Source of the DNA: an uncultured bacterium
GTDB taxonomy: Bacteria > Bacillota > Clostridia > Oscillospirales > Oscillospiraceae
DNA length: 37,282 nt
Assembly (NCBI GenBank): GCA_948469375.1
Contig: CAOKLO010000011.1
Location: 1-37,282, forward strand
Reading direction: 5' to 3'
The position numbers and the translations under genes were made by a program. Shown here piece by piece: positions 7,431 through 15,655 of the stretch; the first letter of the stretch is position 1; each line of letters starts with the position of its first letter. A model generated the notes under the pieces. It had not been told where the DNA came from, made no database searches, and worked only from the letters and a program-made list of their open reading frames with translations.

Positions 7431-7913
7431 ATGCAGGAGGAAGTGGAGAGCAGGACCCTGACCCTGGCGGTCAACGGTGCAAAGTTCTCTGGGCGGCTGC
7501 TCAAAGCCGCCGTCTGCAAGTACATGGCCCACCGCAAGGAGGTCAAGCAGCAAAAGAATCGGGACGGCCCCGTGGTCCCCCACGGCAAGCAGTCCGTGAA
7601 GGAGTTGATCGGGCAGGGGCAGGGGGTGTCCAACATCGAGCTGACGGACCCCTCCATCCGGGACTTTGACCGCATTGCCCGAAAATACGGCGTGGACTAC
7701 GCCGTCAAGCGGGACAGGAGCAGCGACCCGCCCCGTTTCCTGATCTTTTTCAAGGGCCGCGACAATGACGCGATCACCGCCGCGTTCCAGGAGTACACCA
7801 ATCAGAAGGTCAAAAAAGCCTCCCGGCCCTCGGTGATGAAGCGGCTGGAGGCGTTCAGGGACATGGTGGTGGACAGCGCGGATCGGGTCCGAAAGAAGGT
7901 GTTGGAGCGGTGA
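7431..7913 (+). CDS. pcfB: PcfB-family (DUF3801) conjugation accessory protein
   Basis: A 160-residue soluble protein of the PcfB/DUF3801 family. In Enterococcus pCF10, PcfB works with the VirD4-type coupling protein PcfC at the membrane as part of substrate recruitment. Recognisable features are the N-terminal VNGAKFSGRLLKAAVCKYM segment and the later TDPSIRDFDRIARKYGVDYAVKRD...PPRFLIFFKGRDNDAI..AF..Y block. AAAGGAGG lies at about 7414-7421. Its stop overlaps the virD4 start by 4 bp (GTGA), which fits translational coupling with its partner. Confidence 0.9.
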   Translation: MQEEVESRTLTLAVNGAKFSGRLLKAAVCKYMAHRKEVKQQKNRDGPVVPHGKQSVKELIGQGQGVSNIELTDPSIRDFDRIARKYGVDYAVKRDRSSDPPRFLIFFKGRDNDAITAAFQEYTNQKVKKASRPSVMKRLEAFRDMVVDSADRVRKKVLER

Positions 7914-9382
7914 AACAGGTCAATATCAAGAAGCTGGTCATTCCCAACATCCCCTACTTCGTTCTGGGGCTCTACGCCACAAAGCTGGGCGAGGCATGGC
8001 GGCTGGCGGCGGGAGCGGACGCTTCGCAGAAGCTGCTGCACATCATGGACGGCCTTGTGCTGGCCTTTCAGTCCGCCGCCCCCAGCTTCCACCCGTTCGA
8101 TCTGCTGGTGGGCATCGCCTGCGGCGCGGCCCTCCGGTTCGCGGTCTACATGAAGGGCAAAAACGCCAAGAAATACCGCCAAGGAGCGGAATATGGTGCG
8201 GCTCGTTGGGGCAACGCCCAAGACATTGCCCCTTATGTCGCACCAAAGTTCGAGGACAACATCATCCTCACCCAGACGGAGAGCCTGACCATGAACAGCC
8301 GCCCAAAGGACCCAAAAACAGCTCGGAACAAAAACGTGCTGATTATCGGAGGCTCCGGCAGCGGTAAAACTCGCTTTTGGTTGAAGCCCAACCTCATGCA
8401 GTGTACGTCAAAATCCTACCCGGTTTCGTTCGTGGTCACTGACCCGAAAGGCACAATCGTTCTGGAGACGGGGAAACTGTTGCAGCGCAACAAGTACCGC
8501 ATCAAAATCCTAAATACGATCAATTTCAAGAAGTCCCACCACTATAATCCGTTCGCGTACATTCACAGTGAAAAGGACATTTTGAAGCTGGTAACGGCCC
8601 TGATTGCCAACACTTCCAACGGGCAAAAAGGCGCTGACCCGTTCTGGGAGAAGGCTGAAACGCTTCTGTACACCGCGCTCATCGGCTATCTCCACTATGA
8701 GGCCCCTGTGGAGGAACAGAACTTTGCCATGCTGGCTACGCTCATCAACTCCATGGAGGTCCGGGAGGACGATGAGGAATTTAAGAACAGTGTCGATCTG
8801 ATGTTTGAGGAACTGGCTCAGGAGAAGCCCGACCACTTCGCTGTCCGGCAATATGCCAAATACCGCTTGGCCGCTGGCAAAACCGCGAAGTCGATTCTGG
8901 TGAGCTGCGGCGCGAGGCTGGCTCCCTTTGACATCGCCGAACTGCGGGAAGTGACCGCCTATGACGAGCTGGAGCTGGACACGCTGGGAGACCGGAAAAC
9001 GGCACTGTTCCTTATTATGAGTGATACGGATGACACCTTTAACTTCCTGATCTCCCTCTGCTACACCCAGCTTTTCAACCTTCTCTGTGAAAAGGCGGAT
9101 GACGTGTACGGCGGACGGCTCCCGGTCCATGTCCGCTGCCTCATTGACGAGGCGGCGAACATCGGGCAGATTCCAAAGCTGGAAAAGCTGGTTGCCACCA
9201 TCCGAAGCCGGGAGATTTCCGCTTGTCTGGTTTTGCAGGCGCAAAGTCAGCTAAAAGCCATATACAAGGATAATTGTGACACAATTATCGGCAATATGGA
9301 CGCGAAAATCTTCCTTGGCGGCTCCGAACCCACCACGCTGAAAGAGCTTTCTTCCTCGCTGGGCAAGGAGACCATAGACACC
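7910..9382 (+). CDS. virD4: VirD4/TraG-type coupling ATPase, exon 1
   Basis: The 5' exon (491 codons) of the type IV coupling protein that brings the relaxase-DNA complex to the mating channel. The N-terminus has two hydrophobic segments (about 12-28 and 62-80) for membrane anchoring. Walker A GGSGSGKT is at 147-154 and Walker B LIDEAANI at about 409-416, followed by the TraG-type QAQSQL motif. The GTG start overlaps the pcfB stop. The exon ends after GAC ACC (GKETIDT) where a group II intron begins. Unspliced, the frame adds 16 intron-coded residues and stops at 9433, losing the last ~111 residues. Exon 2 at 11886-12221 restores the frame, giving a protein of about 602 residues, normal for the family. 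Confidence 0.93.
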
Positions 9383-9966
9383 GTGCGCCCAGATAGGGCA
9401 TTGAGTAAAGTAGCAAAAGGCACTACCCCGTAAGATAACGCGGGAAACAGCCTGCCTAACCGAAAGGCGAAAGCTGACACGGGAACACAGCACGGCAGGA
9501 AAGCAGTAAGTCACCTGAAGATAAGTTGGTGCGACTGAACTGCAATGTTAAGCGGATATGAGGCTGAAGTTGGGTTTACTGAACGCAAGTTTCTAATTTC
9601 TGTTATTGGTCAGACGGAGGAAAGTATCTGAAACCTCTGGCACAAGGACGATTGATTATAGGTGTCAATCAATCGGTTGTCAAAAAAAAAAAAACTTGTG
9701 CAATCTGTAGGGGAACCTATGGCAAGGAAACGAAAGCGAAGTCCGACAATCCGCATTTGCCTGTACTCAGTGCTAACTGGGGATGCCCTAAACAGGAACG
9801 CCACCTAAAGGAGGTGAACCACCGGCTATGGCTGTAGAGCCTGAAAATCCTGCATGGGTACGGAACGCCCATAGTAGTCCGCGAGGGTTAATGACCCTTA
9901 CATGGCGAAGGGGCGTAGTTATTGCGTACTAAAATCGTAAATTGATTAGGGAGGAAAGCCTCGCAA

Positions 9967-11766
9967 ATGAAACCAACAATGGAGATTTTAGCAAGAATCA
10001 GCAAAAATTCATTGGAAAACAAGGAAGAAATATTCACGAAACTGTACCGCTACCTGCTGCGCCCGGACATTTATTTTGCAGCCTACAAAAATCTGTATGC
10101 AAACAAGGGAGCGGCAACAAAGGGAGCAACGGATGATACAGCAGATGGGTTCAGCGAAGCAAAAATAGCAAAAATCATTCAAAAGCTCGCTGACGAAACC
10201 TATCAGCCTACCCCGGTCAGAAGAACCTATATCCAGAAAAAGAACGGCTCGAAAAAGAAGCGTCCCCTGGGAATCCCCACATTCACGGACAAGCTGGTGC
10301 AGGAAGCCCTGCGTATGGTGCTGGAAGCAGTTTATGAACCTGTTTTCCTGCCGGTATCCCACGGATTTCGGCCTAACAGAAGCTGCCACACGGCGCTGAA
10401 ATCCTTGAAACGGGAGTTCAACGGCGCACGGTGGTTTGTCGAGGGGGATATAAAAGGCTGCTTTGACAACATCGACCACCAAGTCCTCGCTGGGTTAATC
10501 CACAGCAAAATCAAGGACGCCCGTATTATCAAGCTGATTTACAAATTTCTGAAAGCCGGTTATCTGGAGGATTGGCAGTACCACAAAACCTACAGCGGCA
10601 CACCGCAGGGCGGCATTATTTCTCCGCTGCTGGCTAACATCTACCTGCATGAGCTGGATAAATTTGTAATGAAGCTAAAAGGCGAATTTGATACCCGCTG
10701 CAAAGAACCTATCAGAACCGAATACCGTCTGTTGAGCAACGAAATTCAAAATCTTTCCTATCACATTGGCAGGGCAGATGGCATTGAAAAAGAACGTATG
10801 CTTGCCGAATATCGGCAGAAACGGAAGTTGATGTTAAAAATGCCCTGTACCGCTCAAACGAGCAAATGTATCAAATATATTCGCTATGCGGATGACTTCA
10901 TCCTTGGTGTGAAAGGGAGCAAGAATGATTGCGTCTGGCTGAAAGAGCAGTTGTCCAAATTCATTGCTGGGACGCTGAAAATGGAACTCAGCGCAGACAA
11001 GACACTCATAACACACAGCAGCCAAAGCGCACGATTCCTGGGGTATGATGTGCGGGTTCGGAGAAACGGGATAATAAAACGTGGCGGCCCTGGCAGAAAG
11101 ACAAAGCGGACGCTCAATAACTCCTGCGAATTAGCCGTTCCATTCAACGACAAAATTCACAAATTCATCTTTGCAAACAAAATTGCGGTACAAAAGGACG
11201 ACGGGACGCTATTTCCAGTACATCGTGCGTCCCTGCTGCGGCTCACAGACCTTGAAATCGTCTCAGCCTACAATGCGGAGCTGCGGGGAATTTGCAACTA
11301 CTATGGGCTTGCCAGTAATTTCTACAAGCTGTGTTATCTGGCTTATCTCATGGAGTACAGCTGCTTGAAAACCCTTGCCAGTAAGCATAAATGCACCATC
11401 TCCAAAGTCGTTGCCATGTTCAAGGACGGAGGCGGAAAATGGGGTATCCCCTACAAGACGAAAACAGGTATAAAGAGATGCTACTTTGCAAAATACGCCG
11501 ACTGCATAGGCAAATCTGACCCCTCAGATGTGGTGTGTAATGCCGCAGTCATGTATGGGTATTCCAGAAATGCGCTCGAAAAGCGGCTAAAAGCAAAGGT
11601 TTGTGAGTTATGCGGTACGACCGAAAGTGATTGTTATGAAATCCACCATGTAAACAAGCTCAAAAATCTAAAGGGTAAACAGTCCTGGGAAATCGTAATG
11701 ATTGCAAAACGCCGTAAGACGCTGGTCGTTTGCAGAAAATGCCATATTGCGATTCATAACCAATGA
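9967..11766 (+). CDS. ltrA: Group II intron reverse transcriptase/maturase with HNH endonuclease
   Basis: A 599-residue LtrA-family protein that helps the intron RNA fold and splice and drives retrohoming. Blocks seen in order are: an N-terminal RT-0 region; RPLGIPTFTDKLVQEAL (RT1/2); GFRPNRSCHTAL; the WFVEGDIKGCFDNIDH block (about 155-170) with the first catalytic Asp; GTPQGGIISPLLANIYLHELD; and IRYADDFILG with the YADD active site at 307-310. A maturase (X) domain follows. The C-terminal ~55 residues are an HNH-type domain with CELC, EIHHVNKLK and CRKCHIAIH. No frameshift or missing catalytic residue was seen. It is less G/C-biased at third codon positions than the ICE genes, fitting independent origin. 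The ATG has GGGAGGA about 12 nt upstream. Confidence 0.95.
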   Translation: MKPTMEILARISKNSLENKEEIFTKLYRYLLRPDIYFAAYKNLYANKGAATKGATDDTADGFSEAKIAKIIQKLADETYQPTPVRRTYIQKKNGSKKKRPLGIPTFTDKLVQEALRMVLEAVYEPVFLPVSHGFRPNRSCHTALKSLKREFNGARWFVEGDIKGCFDNIDHQVLAGLIHSKIKDARIIKLIYKFLKAGYLEDWQYHKTYSGTPQGGIISPLLANIYLHELDKFVMKLKGEFDTRCKEPIRTEYRLLSNEIQNLSYHIGRADGIEKERMLAEYRQKRKLMLKMPCTAQTSKCIKYIRYADDFILGVKGSKNDCVWLKEQLSKFIAGTLKMELSADKTLITHSSQSARFLGYDVRVRRNGIIKRGGPGRKTKRTLNNSCELAVPFNDKIHKFIFANKIAVQKDDGTLFPVHRASLLRLTDLEIVSAYNAELRGICNYYGLASNFYKLCYLAYLMEYSCLKTLASKHKCTISKVVAMFKDGGGKWGIPYKTKTGIKRCYFAKYADCIGKSDPSDVVCNAAVMYGYSRNALEKRLKAKVCELCGTTESDCYEIHHVNKLKNLKGKQSWEIVMIAKRRKTLVVCRKCHIAIHNQ

Positions 11767-11790
11767 TTCAATGCTGACCAAGCGATAACA

Positions 11791-11824
11791 GAGCCGGATA
11801 CATTGAGAGATGTAAGTCCGGTTC
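11791..11824 (+). ncRNA. Group II intron domain V
   Basis: These 34 nt fold as a canonical domain V. GAGCCGGAT (11791-11799) pairs with GTCCGGTTC (11816-11824), a two-base AA bulge sits at 11814-11815, and the upper stem ACATT/GATGT is capped by a GAGA (GNRA) tetraloop at 11805-11808. The catalytic AGC triad is at 11792-11794. Length, bulge and loop are all standard, which argues that the ribozyme core is functional. Confidence 0.9.
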
Positions 11825-11885
11825 CCGGAGAGGGTGGTGCAAACCTGCCATAGTAATATGGCAAGGCGGTGCCTCCCTACTCCAC

Positions 11886-12221
11886 TACAACACCGGTGAA
11901 AGCCGGGGCCGTGAGACCTCCCACTCGCTCAATTATCAGAAGCTGGGCAAGGCCCTCATGGACATTGATGAGCTTGCGGTATTGGACGGAAGCAAGTGCA
12001 TTTTGCAGCTGCGGGGCGTTCGCCCCTTCCTGTCCAGTAAGTACGACATCACCCGGCATCCCAACTATAAGTACCTGGCTGACTTTGATAAGAAAAACAC
12101 TTTCGACATAGAGGGTTTTCTTTCAACGCAGCTGAAACCGAAGCCCTCCGAGGTCTACGATGTGTTCGAGGTAGACGTATCGGAGGATGACATTGCGGAA
12201 CCTGCTGGTGAAAATGAGTAA
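11886..12221 (+). CDS. virD4: VirD4/TraG-type coupling ATPase, exon 2
   Basis: The 3' exon of virD4, 111 residues beginning YNTGESRGRETSHSLNYQKLG and running through ELAVLDGSKCILQLRGVRPFLSSKYD, the conserved C-terminal part of the TraG/VirD4 ATPase, to an acidic tail. It has no start codon or ribosome site of its own and makes sense only after the intron at 9383-11885 is removed. Automated annotation could miscall it as a short separate gene starting at ATG 11958. Acidic C-terminal tails in this family often take part in substrate recognition; that role is inferred here. Confidence 0.92.
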   Translation, partial: YNTGESRGRETSHSLNYQKLGKALMDIDELAVLDGSKCILQLRGVRPFLSSKYDITRHPNYKYLADFDKKNTFDIEGFLSTQLKPKPSEVYDVFEVDVSEDDIAEPAGENE

Positions 12222-12291
12222 CCGGCGGTAGTCCGCAAACAGGGGAGAATGCGCCTTCAATCATTTATTTTCAATTTTTGGAGGTACATTT

Positions 12292-12507
12292 ATGGCTTTC
12301 TTCACTTCTGCTGTCACTACTTTGCAGACCCTCGTTGTGGCTCTGGGCGCTGGCCTGGGCGTGTGGGGCGTCATTAACCTGTTGGAGGGTTATGGAAACG
12401 ACAACCCCGGCGCGAAGTCCCAGGGCATGAAGCAGCTCATGGCGGGCGGCGGTGTGGCCCTGATCGGTACGACCCTGGTCCCCCTGCTGTCCGGCCTGTT
12501 CAGCTGA
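12292..12507 (+). CDS. Maff2-family small membrane protein (VirB2/TrbC-like)
   Basis: A 71-residue protein with two hydrophobic helices (about 7-30 and 47-70) joined by a short polar loop with a GNDNPGAKSQGMKQ motif. This matches the Maff2 mobile-element family found beside VirB6 and VirB4 in Gram-positive ICEs. Size and topology resemble VirB2/TrbC pilin-like subunits, so it may be a structural channel subunit; that function is inferred. TTGGAGGT lies just upstream (about 12277-12284). Two hairpins separate it from trbL, which may allow it to be made in excess. Confidence 0.88.
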   Translation: MAFFTSAVTTLQTLVVALGAGLGVWGVINLLEGYGNDNPGAKSQGMKQLMAGGGVALIGTTLVPLLSGLFS

Positions 12508-12512
12508 GCGGC

Positions 12513-12526
12513 GCGGCTGAGGCCGC
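12513..12526 (+). promoter_or_regulatory. Small hairpin after maff2
   Basis: GCGGC (12513-12517) and GCCGC (12522-12526) form a 5-bp stem with a TGAG loop, just after the maff2 stop. There is no T tract, so it is not a classical terminator. It may contribute to transcript 3'-end stability. Confidence 0.4.
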
Positions 12527-12573
12527 AGCAACCCTATCAACCGGGCGGAGCGCATGAACCCGCCCTATCCCAT

Positions 12574-12599
12574 GCCCCTCCCGCGCAGGCGGGAGGGGC
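12574..12599 (+). promoter_or_regulatory. Strong 11-bp GC-rich hairpin before trbL
   Basis: GCCCCTCCCGC (12574-12584) pairs perfectly with 12589-12599 around a GCAG loop. It is followed directly by the trbL ribosome site (AAAAAGGAGG) and not by T residues. It is a candidate mRNA-processing or stability element that separates expression of the pilin-like Maff2 from the channel protein. Confidence 0.5.
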
Positions 12600-12619
12600 G
12601 AAAAAGGAGGTAGACCCCT

Positions 12620-13489
12620 ATGGGTTTCGTATGGGATGCCCTGACTGACTGGCTGAAAGAGTTGCTGGTCAGCGGTATTCTCAGCAATCTGAGCGGGATG
12701 TTCGACAGTGTGAACGATAAGGTGGGGGACATCTCCACCCAGGTCGGCATGACCCCCCAGGCGTGGAACAGCGGCATTTTCAGTATGGTGCAGACCCTCT
12801 CTGAAACCGTCATTCTTCCTATTGCCGGGGTAATCCTCGCCTTTATCATGACGCTGGAGTTGATTCAGCTCATCGCTGATAAGAATAATCTCCATGATGT
12901 GGACACCTGGATGTTTTTCAAATGGACGTTCAAAACGGCCTGTGCCGTCCTGATCGTCACCAACACCTGGAACATCGTCATGGGCGTATTTGATGTGGCG
13001 CAGAGCGTTGTCGCCAGCGCCTCCGGCGTGATCAGCGGCAGCACCAGCATAGACCTGAACACCATCATCCCGGATTTGCAGACACAGCTGGAAGCAATGG
13101 AACTGGGGCCGCTGCTGGGACTGTGGGTACAGTCCATCTTTGTCGGCATTACCATGTGGGCGCTGACAATCTGTGTTTTCCTCATCACATTTGGCAGGAT
13201 GATTGAAATCTATCTCGTCACCAGCGTGGCCCCCATTCCTATGGCGGCAATGCTGGGCAAGGAGTTCGGAGGCATGGGCCAGAACTACTTGAAATCGCTG
13301 TTCGCCCTGGGATTCCAGGGCTTTCTCATCATGGTGTGCGTTGCAATTTACGCCGTTCTGGTGCAGGGCATCGCCGTCAGCGGGGATGTCAGTTCCGCAA
13401 TCTGGACGTGTATGGGATACACAGTGCTGCTGTGCTTTACCCTGTTTAAGACGGGGAGCCTGACAAAAAGCGTATTCGCGGCGCACTGA
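12620..13489 (+). CDS. TrbL/VirB6-like polytopic channel protein
   Basis: A 289-residue integral membrane protein of the VirB6/TrbL group (CD1112 type) that forms part of the inner channel of the mating apparatus. It has an amphipathic N-terminus and about six hydrophobic segments (near 55-80, 98-118, 168-198, 205-225, 235-260 and 265-285). The GRMIEIYLVTSVAPIPMAAM segment is characteristic of the family. AAAGGAGG lies upstream of the ATG. Its neighbours, Maff2 before and PrgI-VirB4 after, complete the expected type IV secretion set, though a minus-strand gene and modification genes interrupt the block. Confidence 0.9.
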   Translation: MGFVWDALTDWLKELLVSGILSNLSGMFDSVNDKVGDISTQVGMTPQAWNSGIFSMVQTLSETVILPIAGVILAFIMTLELIQLIADKNNLHDVDTWMFFKWTFKTACAVLIVTNTWNIVMGVFDVAQSVVASASGVISGSTSIDLNTIIPDLQTQLEAMELGPLLGLWVQSIFVGITMWALTICVFLITFGRMIEIYLVTSVAPIPMAAMLGKEFGGMGQNYLKSLFALGFQGFLIMVCVAIYAVLVQGIAVSGDVSSAIWTCMGYTVLLCFTLFKTGSLTKSVFAAH

Positions 13490-13503
13490 CGCCGAGAGTT
13501 CGG

Positions 13504-14133
13504 TCAAATTGGATGCTCCGATTTAGTATATTGTTCTGCCACATGAAGTCCCTTCTCATCGTACCATGCGCTAATTTGAGAGATTATTTTTTGCCGCATC
13601 TGCTGCTTATCTAGCAGTTGATAACTGTAGTCACAGCTTGCCTCCATAAGGGCGAGTTCTACGTTCGTTTCTGAAATCAGCCGGTAGCTTTTCCTCTGAC
13701 CAATGTATTTGGTTCGTAAAGCGTAAAGGCGAAAGGTTTCACCGTTGTTTCGGAGTGCAAGAAATATCTCTAACGCCAACAGACCAACAGGGGTGCTTTC
13801 ATCAACAATGAAAGTATCAAAGCCGTGTTCAAGCGCCCAAGAATAGACCTTCTGTACACTTCTCCGATAATGTCGTGCTGTCAGAAAATTACACTTCCGC
13901 TTTTTGTACCCACCGCTGAACAGCATGGTGTTTTCCAGTTGTAAAACCGGCTCTGAGCGAATGCATTCTTCGTACTCCCTGTCTAATTCCTCTGCCAGTG
14001 AGCGAAATTCCTGCTGTTCGGCAATACCGGCAAGTTCCTGTGCGCGGGATTCATACCAGGCAGGATTAATTCGCATTTTCAGATCTTCAAAGGTCATGCG
14101 AATATGGAATCTGAGTCGTTGGTATTGTTGCAT
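13504..14133 (-). CDS. Minus-strand cargo protein, possible divergent SLOG/YpsA-like fold
   Basis: A protein of about 209 residues encoded against the direction of the transfer operon. Its DNA is visibly more AT-rich than its neighbours, which suggests later acquisition. The start at 14133 is preceded by AGGTGAT; GTG 14145 and ATG 14142 are alternatives. I do not recognise it firmly. Residues about 85-180 run FLTARHYRRSVQKVYSWALE, then HGFDTFIVDESTPVGLLALE and IFLALRN..., then a G-Q pair. This resembles in order the YpsA/DUF1273 members of the SLOG nucleotide-binding superfamily, but the usual glycines are mostly missing. It ends 14 bp from the convergent trbL gene. Expressed alone, it could be cargo with a sensing or defence role; that is speculative. 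Confidence 0.7.
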   Translation of the reverse strand: MQQYQRLRFHIRMTFEDLKMRINPAWYESRAQELAGIAEQQEFRSLAEELDREYEECIRSEPVLQLENTMLFSGGYKKRKCNFLTARHYRRSVQKVYSWALEHGFDTFIVDESTPVGLLALEIFLALRNNGETFRLYALRTKYIGQRKSYRLISETNVELALMEASCDYSYQLLDKQQMRQKIISQISAWYDEKGLHVAEQYTKSEHPI

Positions 14134-14310
14134 TATTATCATCACCTGCTACTTTCTGTCTATGGTTTAAGACTGCCCTCACTATATATAACGTAGCAGA
14201 CGTGCAAAACGGGACACTACTTCACATTTTTTTCAAAAAGCAGAGTGAAGTAATTGCTGTTCTGCCATAAGACATGCCACACTAACCGCTGAAAAGGAGG
14301 ATGGAACCCT
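14134..14310. promoter_or_regulatory. Divergent intergenic region with inverted repeat
   Basis: An AT-rich gap between the minus-strand gene and the DUF3848 gene. TATATATA is at 14183-14190. An 8-bp inverted repeat, TACTTCAC (14218-14225) and GTGAAGTA (14245-14252), flanks a T-rich/A-rich spacer. It is the expected place for divergent promoters and an operator, but I found no -35/-10 pair of good quality on either strand. Confidence 0.4.
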
Positions 14311-14733
14311 TTGAATAACGCACAGTTGCTTTCTGCCCTGCAAGTGAAAATGGCGGCAGAGCAGGACAAGTTTCGGGATTGGCTTCTGAGCCAATCCCCG
14401 GAGGAAATTCTGAGGCACACCTTTGAATACTCGGTGCGGCAGGACATCGTTCTGCTGATGGACAATGCACAACTCAGTAGCAAGGACCTGCGGACCCTGC
14501 TGTCCTCGCCAACGCCGCTGGCCGATGTGTTTGATGCCTTCAACGGCATGGATACCGGCATCGTGGACACCATCCAGGCGTGTATGGAGGAAAGCGCCGG
14601 TAGGATGCGGGAAGCGGCACGGCATAATTCTACGGTTATTCCGCAGAGGCCGTCCGTGCTGGGTAAGCTCCAGACCAAGGCACCGGAAACGCCCAAATTG
14701 CACAGTGCGAAGAAAGAGCACGGTGCGCGATGA
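14311..14733 (+). CDS. DUF3848 family protein
   Basis: A 140-residue soluble protein matching DUF3848, a family confined mostly to conjugative elements of Clostridia; its function is unknown. The family-like core is LLSALQVKMAAEQDKFRDWL, then SQSPEEILRHTFEYSVRQDI, and later LLSSPTPLADVFDAF. The start is TTG at 14311 with AAAGGAGG at about 14293-14300. The basic C-terminal tail is variable. Its stop overlaps the start of the radical-SAM gene (GCGATGA), so the two are co-translated. Confidence 0.85.
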   Translation: MNNAQLLSALQVKMAAEQDKFRDWLLSQSPEEILRHTFEYSVRQDIVLLMDNAQLSSKDLRTLLSSPTPLADVFDAFNGMDTGIVDTIQACMEESAGRMREAARHNSTVIPQRPSVLGKLQTKAPETPKLHSAKKEHGAR

Positions 14734-15655
14734 AGGTCGGGATCGTGGATGTAGACAGCCACCGGTGGCCCAACCTCTGTCTGATGAAGCTGTCGGCGTG
14801 GCACAAGGCCCAGGGGGACACGGTGGAGTGGTGGAAGCCCGCAGGCTGGTACGATCTCGTCTACAAAAGCCGCGTGTTCACGGACACCTACTCCAGGGAC
14901 AGGATCATCGTCAGCAACGCCGCCCAGGTGATTCGGGGCGGCACCGGCTACGGCCCCGGCCCTGACCTCCCGGACGAGGTGGAGCATATCTACCCAGACT
15001 ACAGCATCTATCCGCAGTTCCCGGACACCGCCTACGGCTTTCTGACGCGGGGGTGTCCGCGTTCATGCCCTTTTGCATCGTATCGGGGAAGGAGGGGCGG
15101 CACAGCGTAAAAACAGCCGATCTCTCCGAGTTCTGGAGCGGGCAGCGAGAAATCAAACTGATGGACGCTAATCTGCTGGCCTGCCCGGACCACGGAGAAC
15201 TGCTGGTTCAGCTTGCGGAGAGCCGCGCCTGCGTGGACTTCTCCCAGGGCCTCGACATCCGGCTCATTACGCCGGACAATGCGGCACTGTTGAACAAAGT
15301 CCGCACAAAAGCGGTGCATTTCGCCTGGGACAACCCTGATATGGACCTTACCCCATACTTCCGCCGCTTCCTGGAGCTGACCAGCATCAAAAACTTCCGC
15401 AAGAGGAAGGTCTACGTTCTCACCAACTACGGCAGCACCCACGAACAGGACCTGTACCGGGTGAACACCCTGCGGGCGATGGGCTATGACCCCTATGTCA
15501 TGGTCTATGAGCGGCCCACCGCCCCGGCGATTACCCGGCATTTGCAGCGATGGGTGAACAACAAGCGGATTTTCCATACCGTTGCCAGCTTTGCGGACTA
15601 TGCTCCCGCACAAAAATTGATAGAAGGAGGCGGCACAGCATTTGGCAGTACATGA
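14730..15655 (+). pseudogene. Radical SAM protein split by a -1 frameshift
   Basis: Two overlapping frames together make one radical SAM protein of about 308 residues. Frame one (14730-15110) gives MKVGIVDVDSHRWPNLCLMK... and ends the normal reading at GFLTRGCPRSCPF. Frame two gives CIVSGKEGRHSVKT... to the stop at 15653-15655. Joined, they restore the cluster-binding motif CxxxCxxC (CPRSCPFC), split between its second and third cysteine. Without a shift the first frame runs into 12 unrelated residues and stops at 15110. The break is at CCCTTTT (15068-15074). It may be a one-base deletion, a sequencing error or programmed frameshifting. Radical SAM enzymes cleave S-adenosylmethionine with a 4Fe-4S cluster; the substrate is unknown. 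It overlaps the methyltransferase start. Confidence 0.8.
15068..15074 (+). other. Slippery-type heptamer at the frameshift point
   Basis: C CCT TTT in the zero frame fits the X XXY YYZ pattern of -1 frameshift sites. Slipping one base back after TTT gives TGC ATC (Cys-Ile), exactly restoring the third cysteine of the radical SAM motif. No clear stimulatory stem-loop was seen downstream. Confidence 0.4.

Larger units (their letters stand above)
9383..11885 (+). mobile_element. Group II intron inserted in virD4
   Basis: A 2,503-bp intron in the sense orientation of virD4. The 5' end is GTGCGC, matching the group II consensus. The 3' end is set at ...CTCCAC because it ends in AC and is the boundary that restores the virD4 frame (GKETIDT then YNTGESRG). 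GGTGTC at 9661-9666 is the exact complement of the last six exon bases GACACC (9377-9382), a convincing EBS1-IBS1 pair. The base before it (A9660) can pair with the first base of exon 2 (T11886), as in the delta interaction of IIA-type introns. TGGTC at 9607-9611 could be EBS2 for GACCA (9370-9374). Domain V is intact (11791-11824), and an intron-encoded reverse transcriptase is intact. A run of 13 A (9682-9694) lies in the structural RNA. Confidence 0.95.

Noticed and set aside
9383-9433. VirD4 ending naturally at 9433
   Set aside because: The last 16 codons are the group II intron 5' end, and the missing conserved C-terminus is found in frame at 11886.
9682-9694. Run of 13 A as a frameshift or slippage site
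   Set aside because: It lies in the non-coding structural part of the intron, before the RT gene, so no protein frame is affected.
14183-14190. TATATATA as a -10 box for either flanking gene
   Set aside because: No acceptable -35 at 16-18 bp on either strand; kept only as an AT-rich note.
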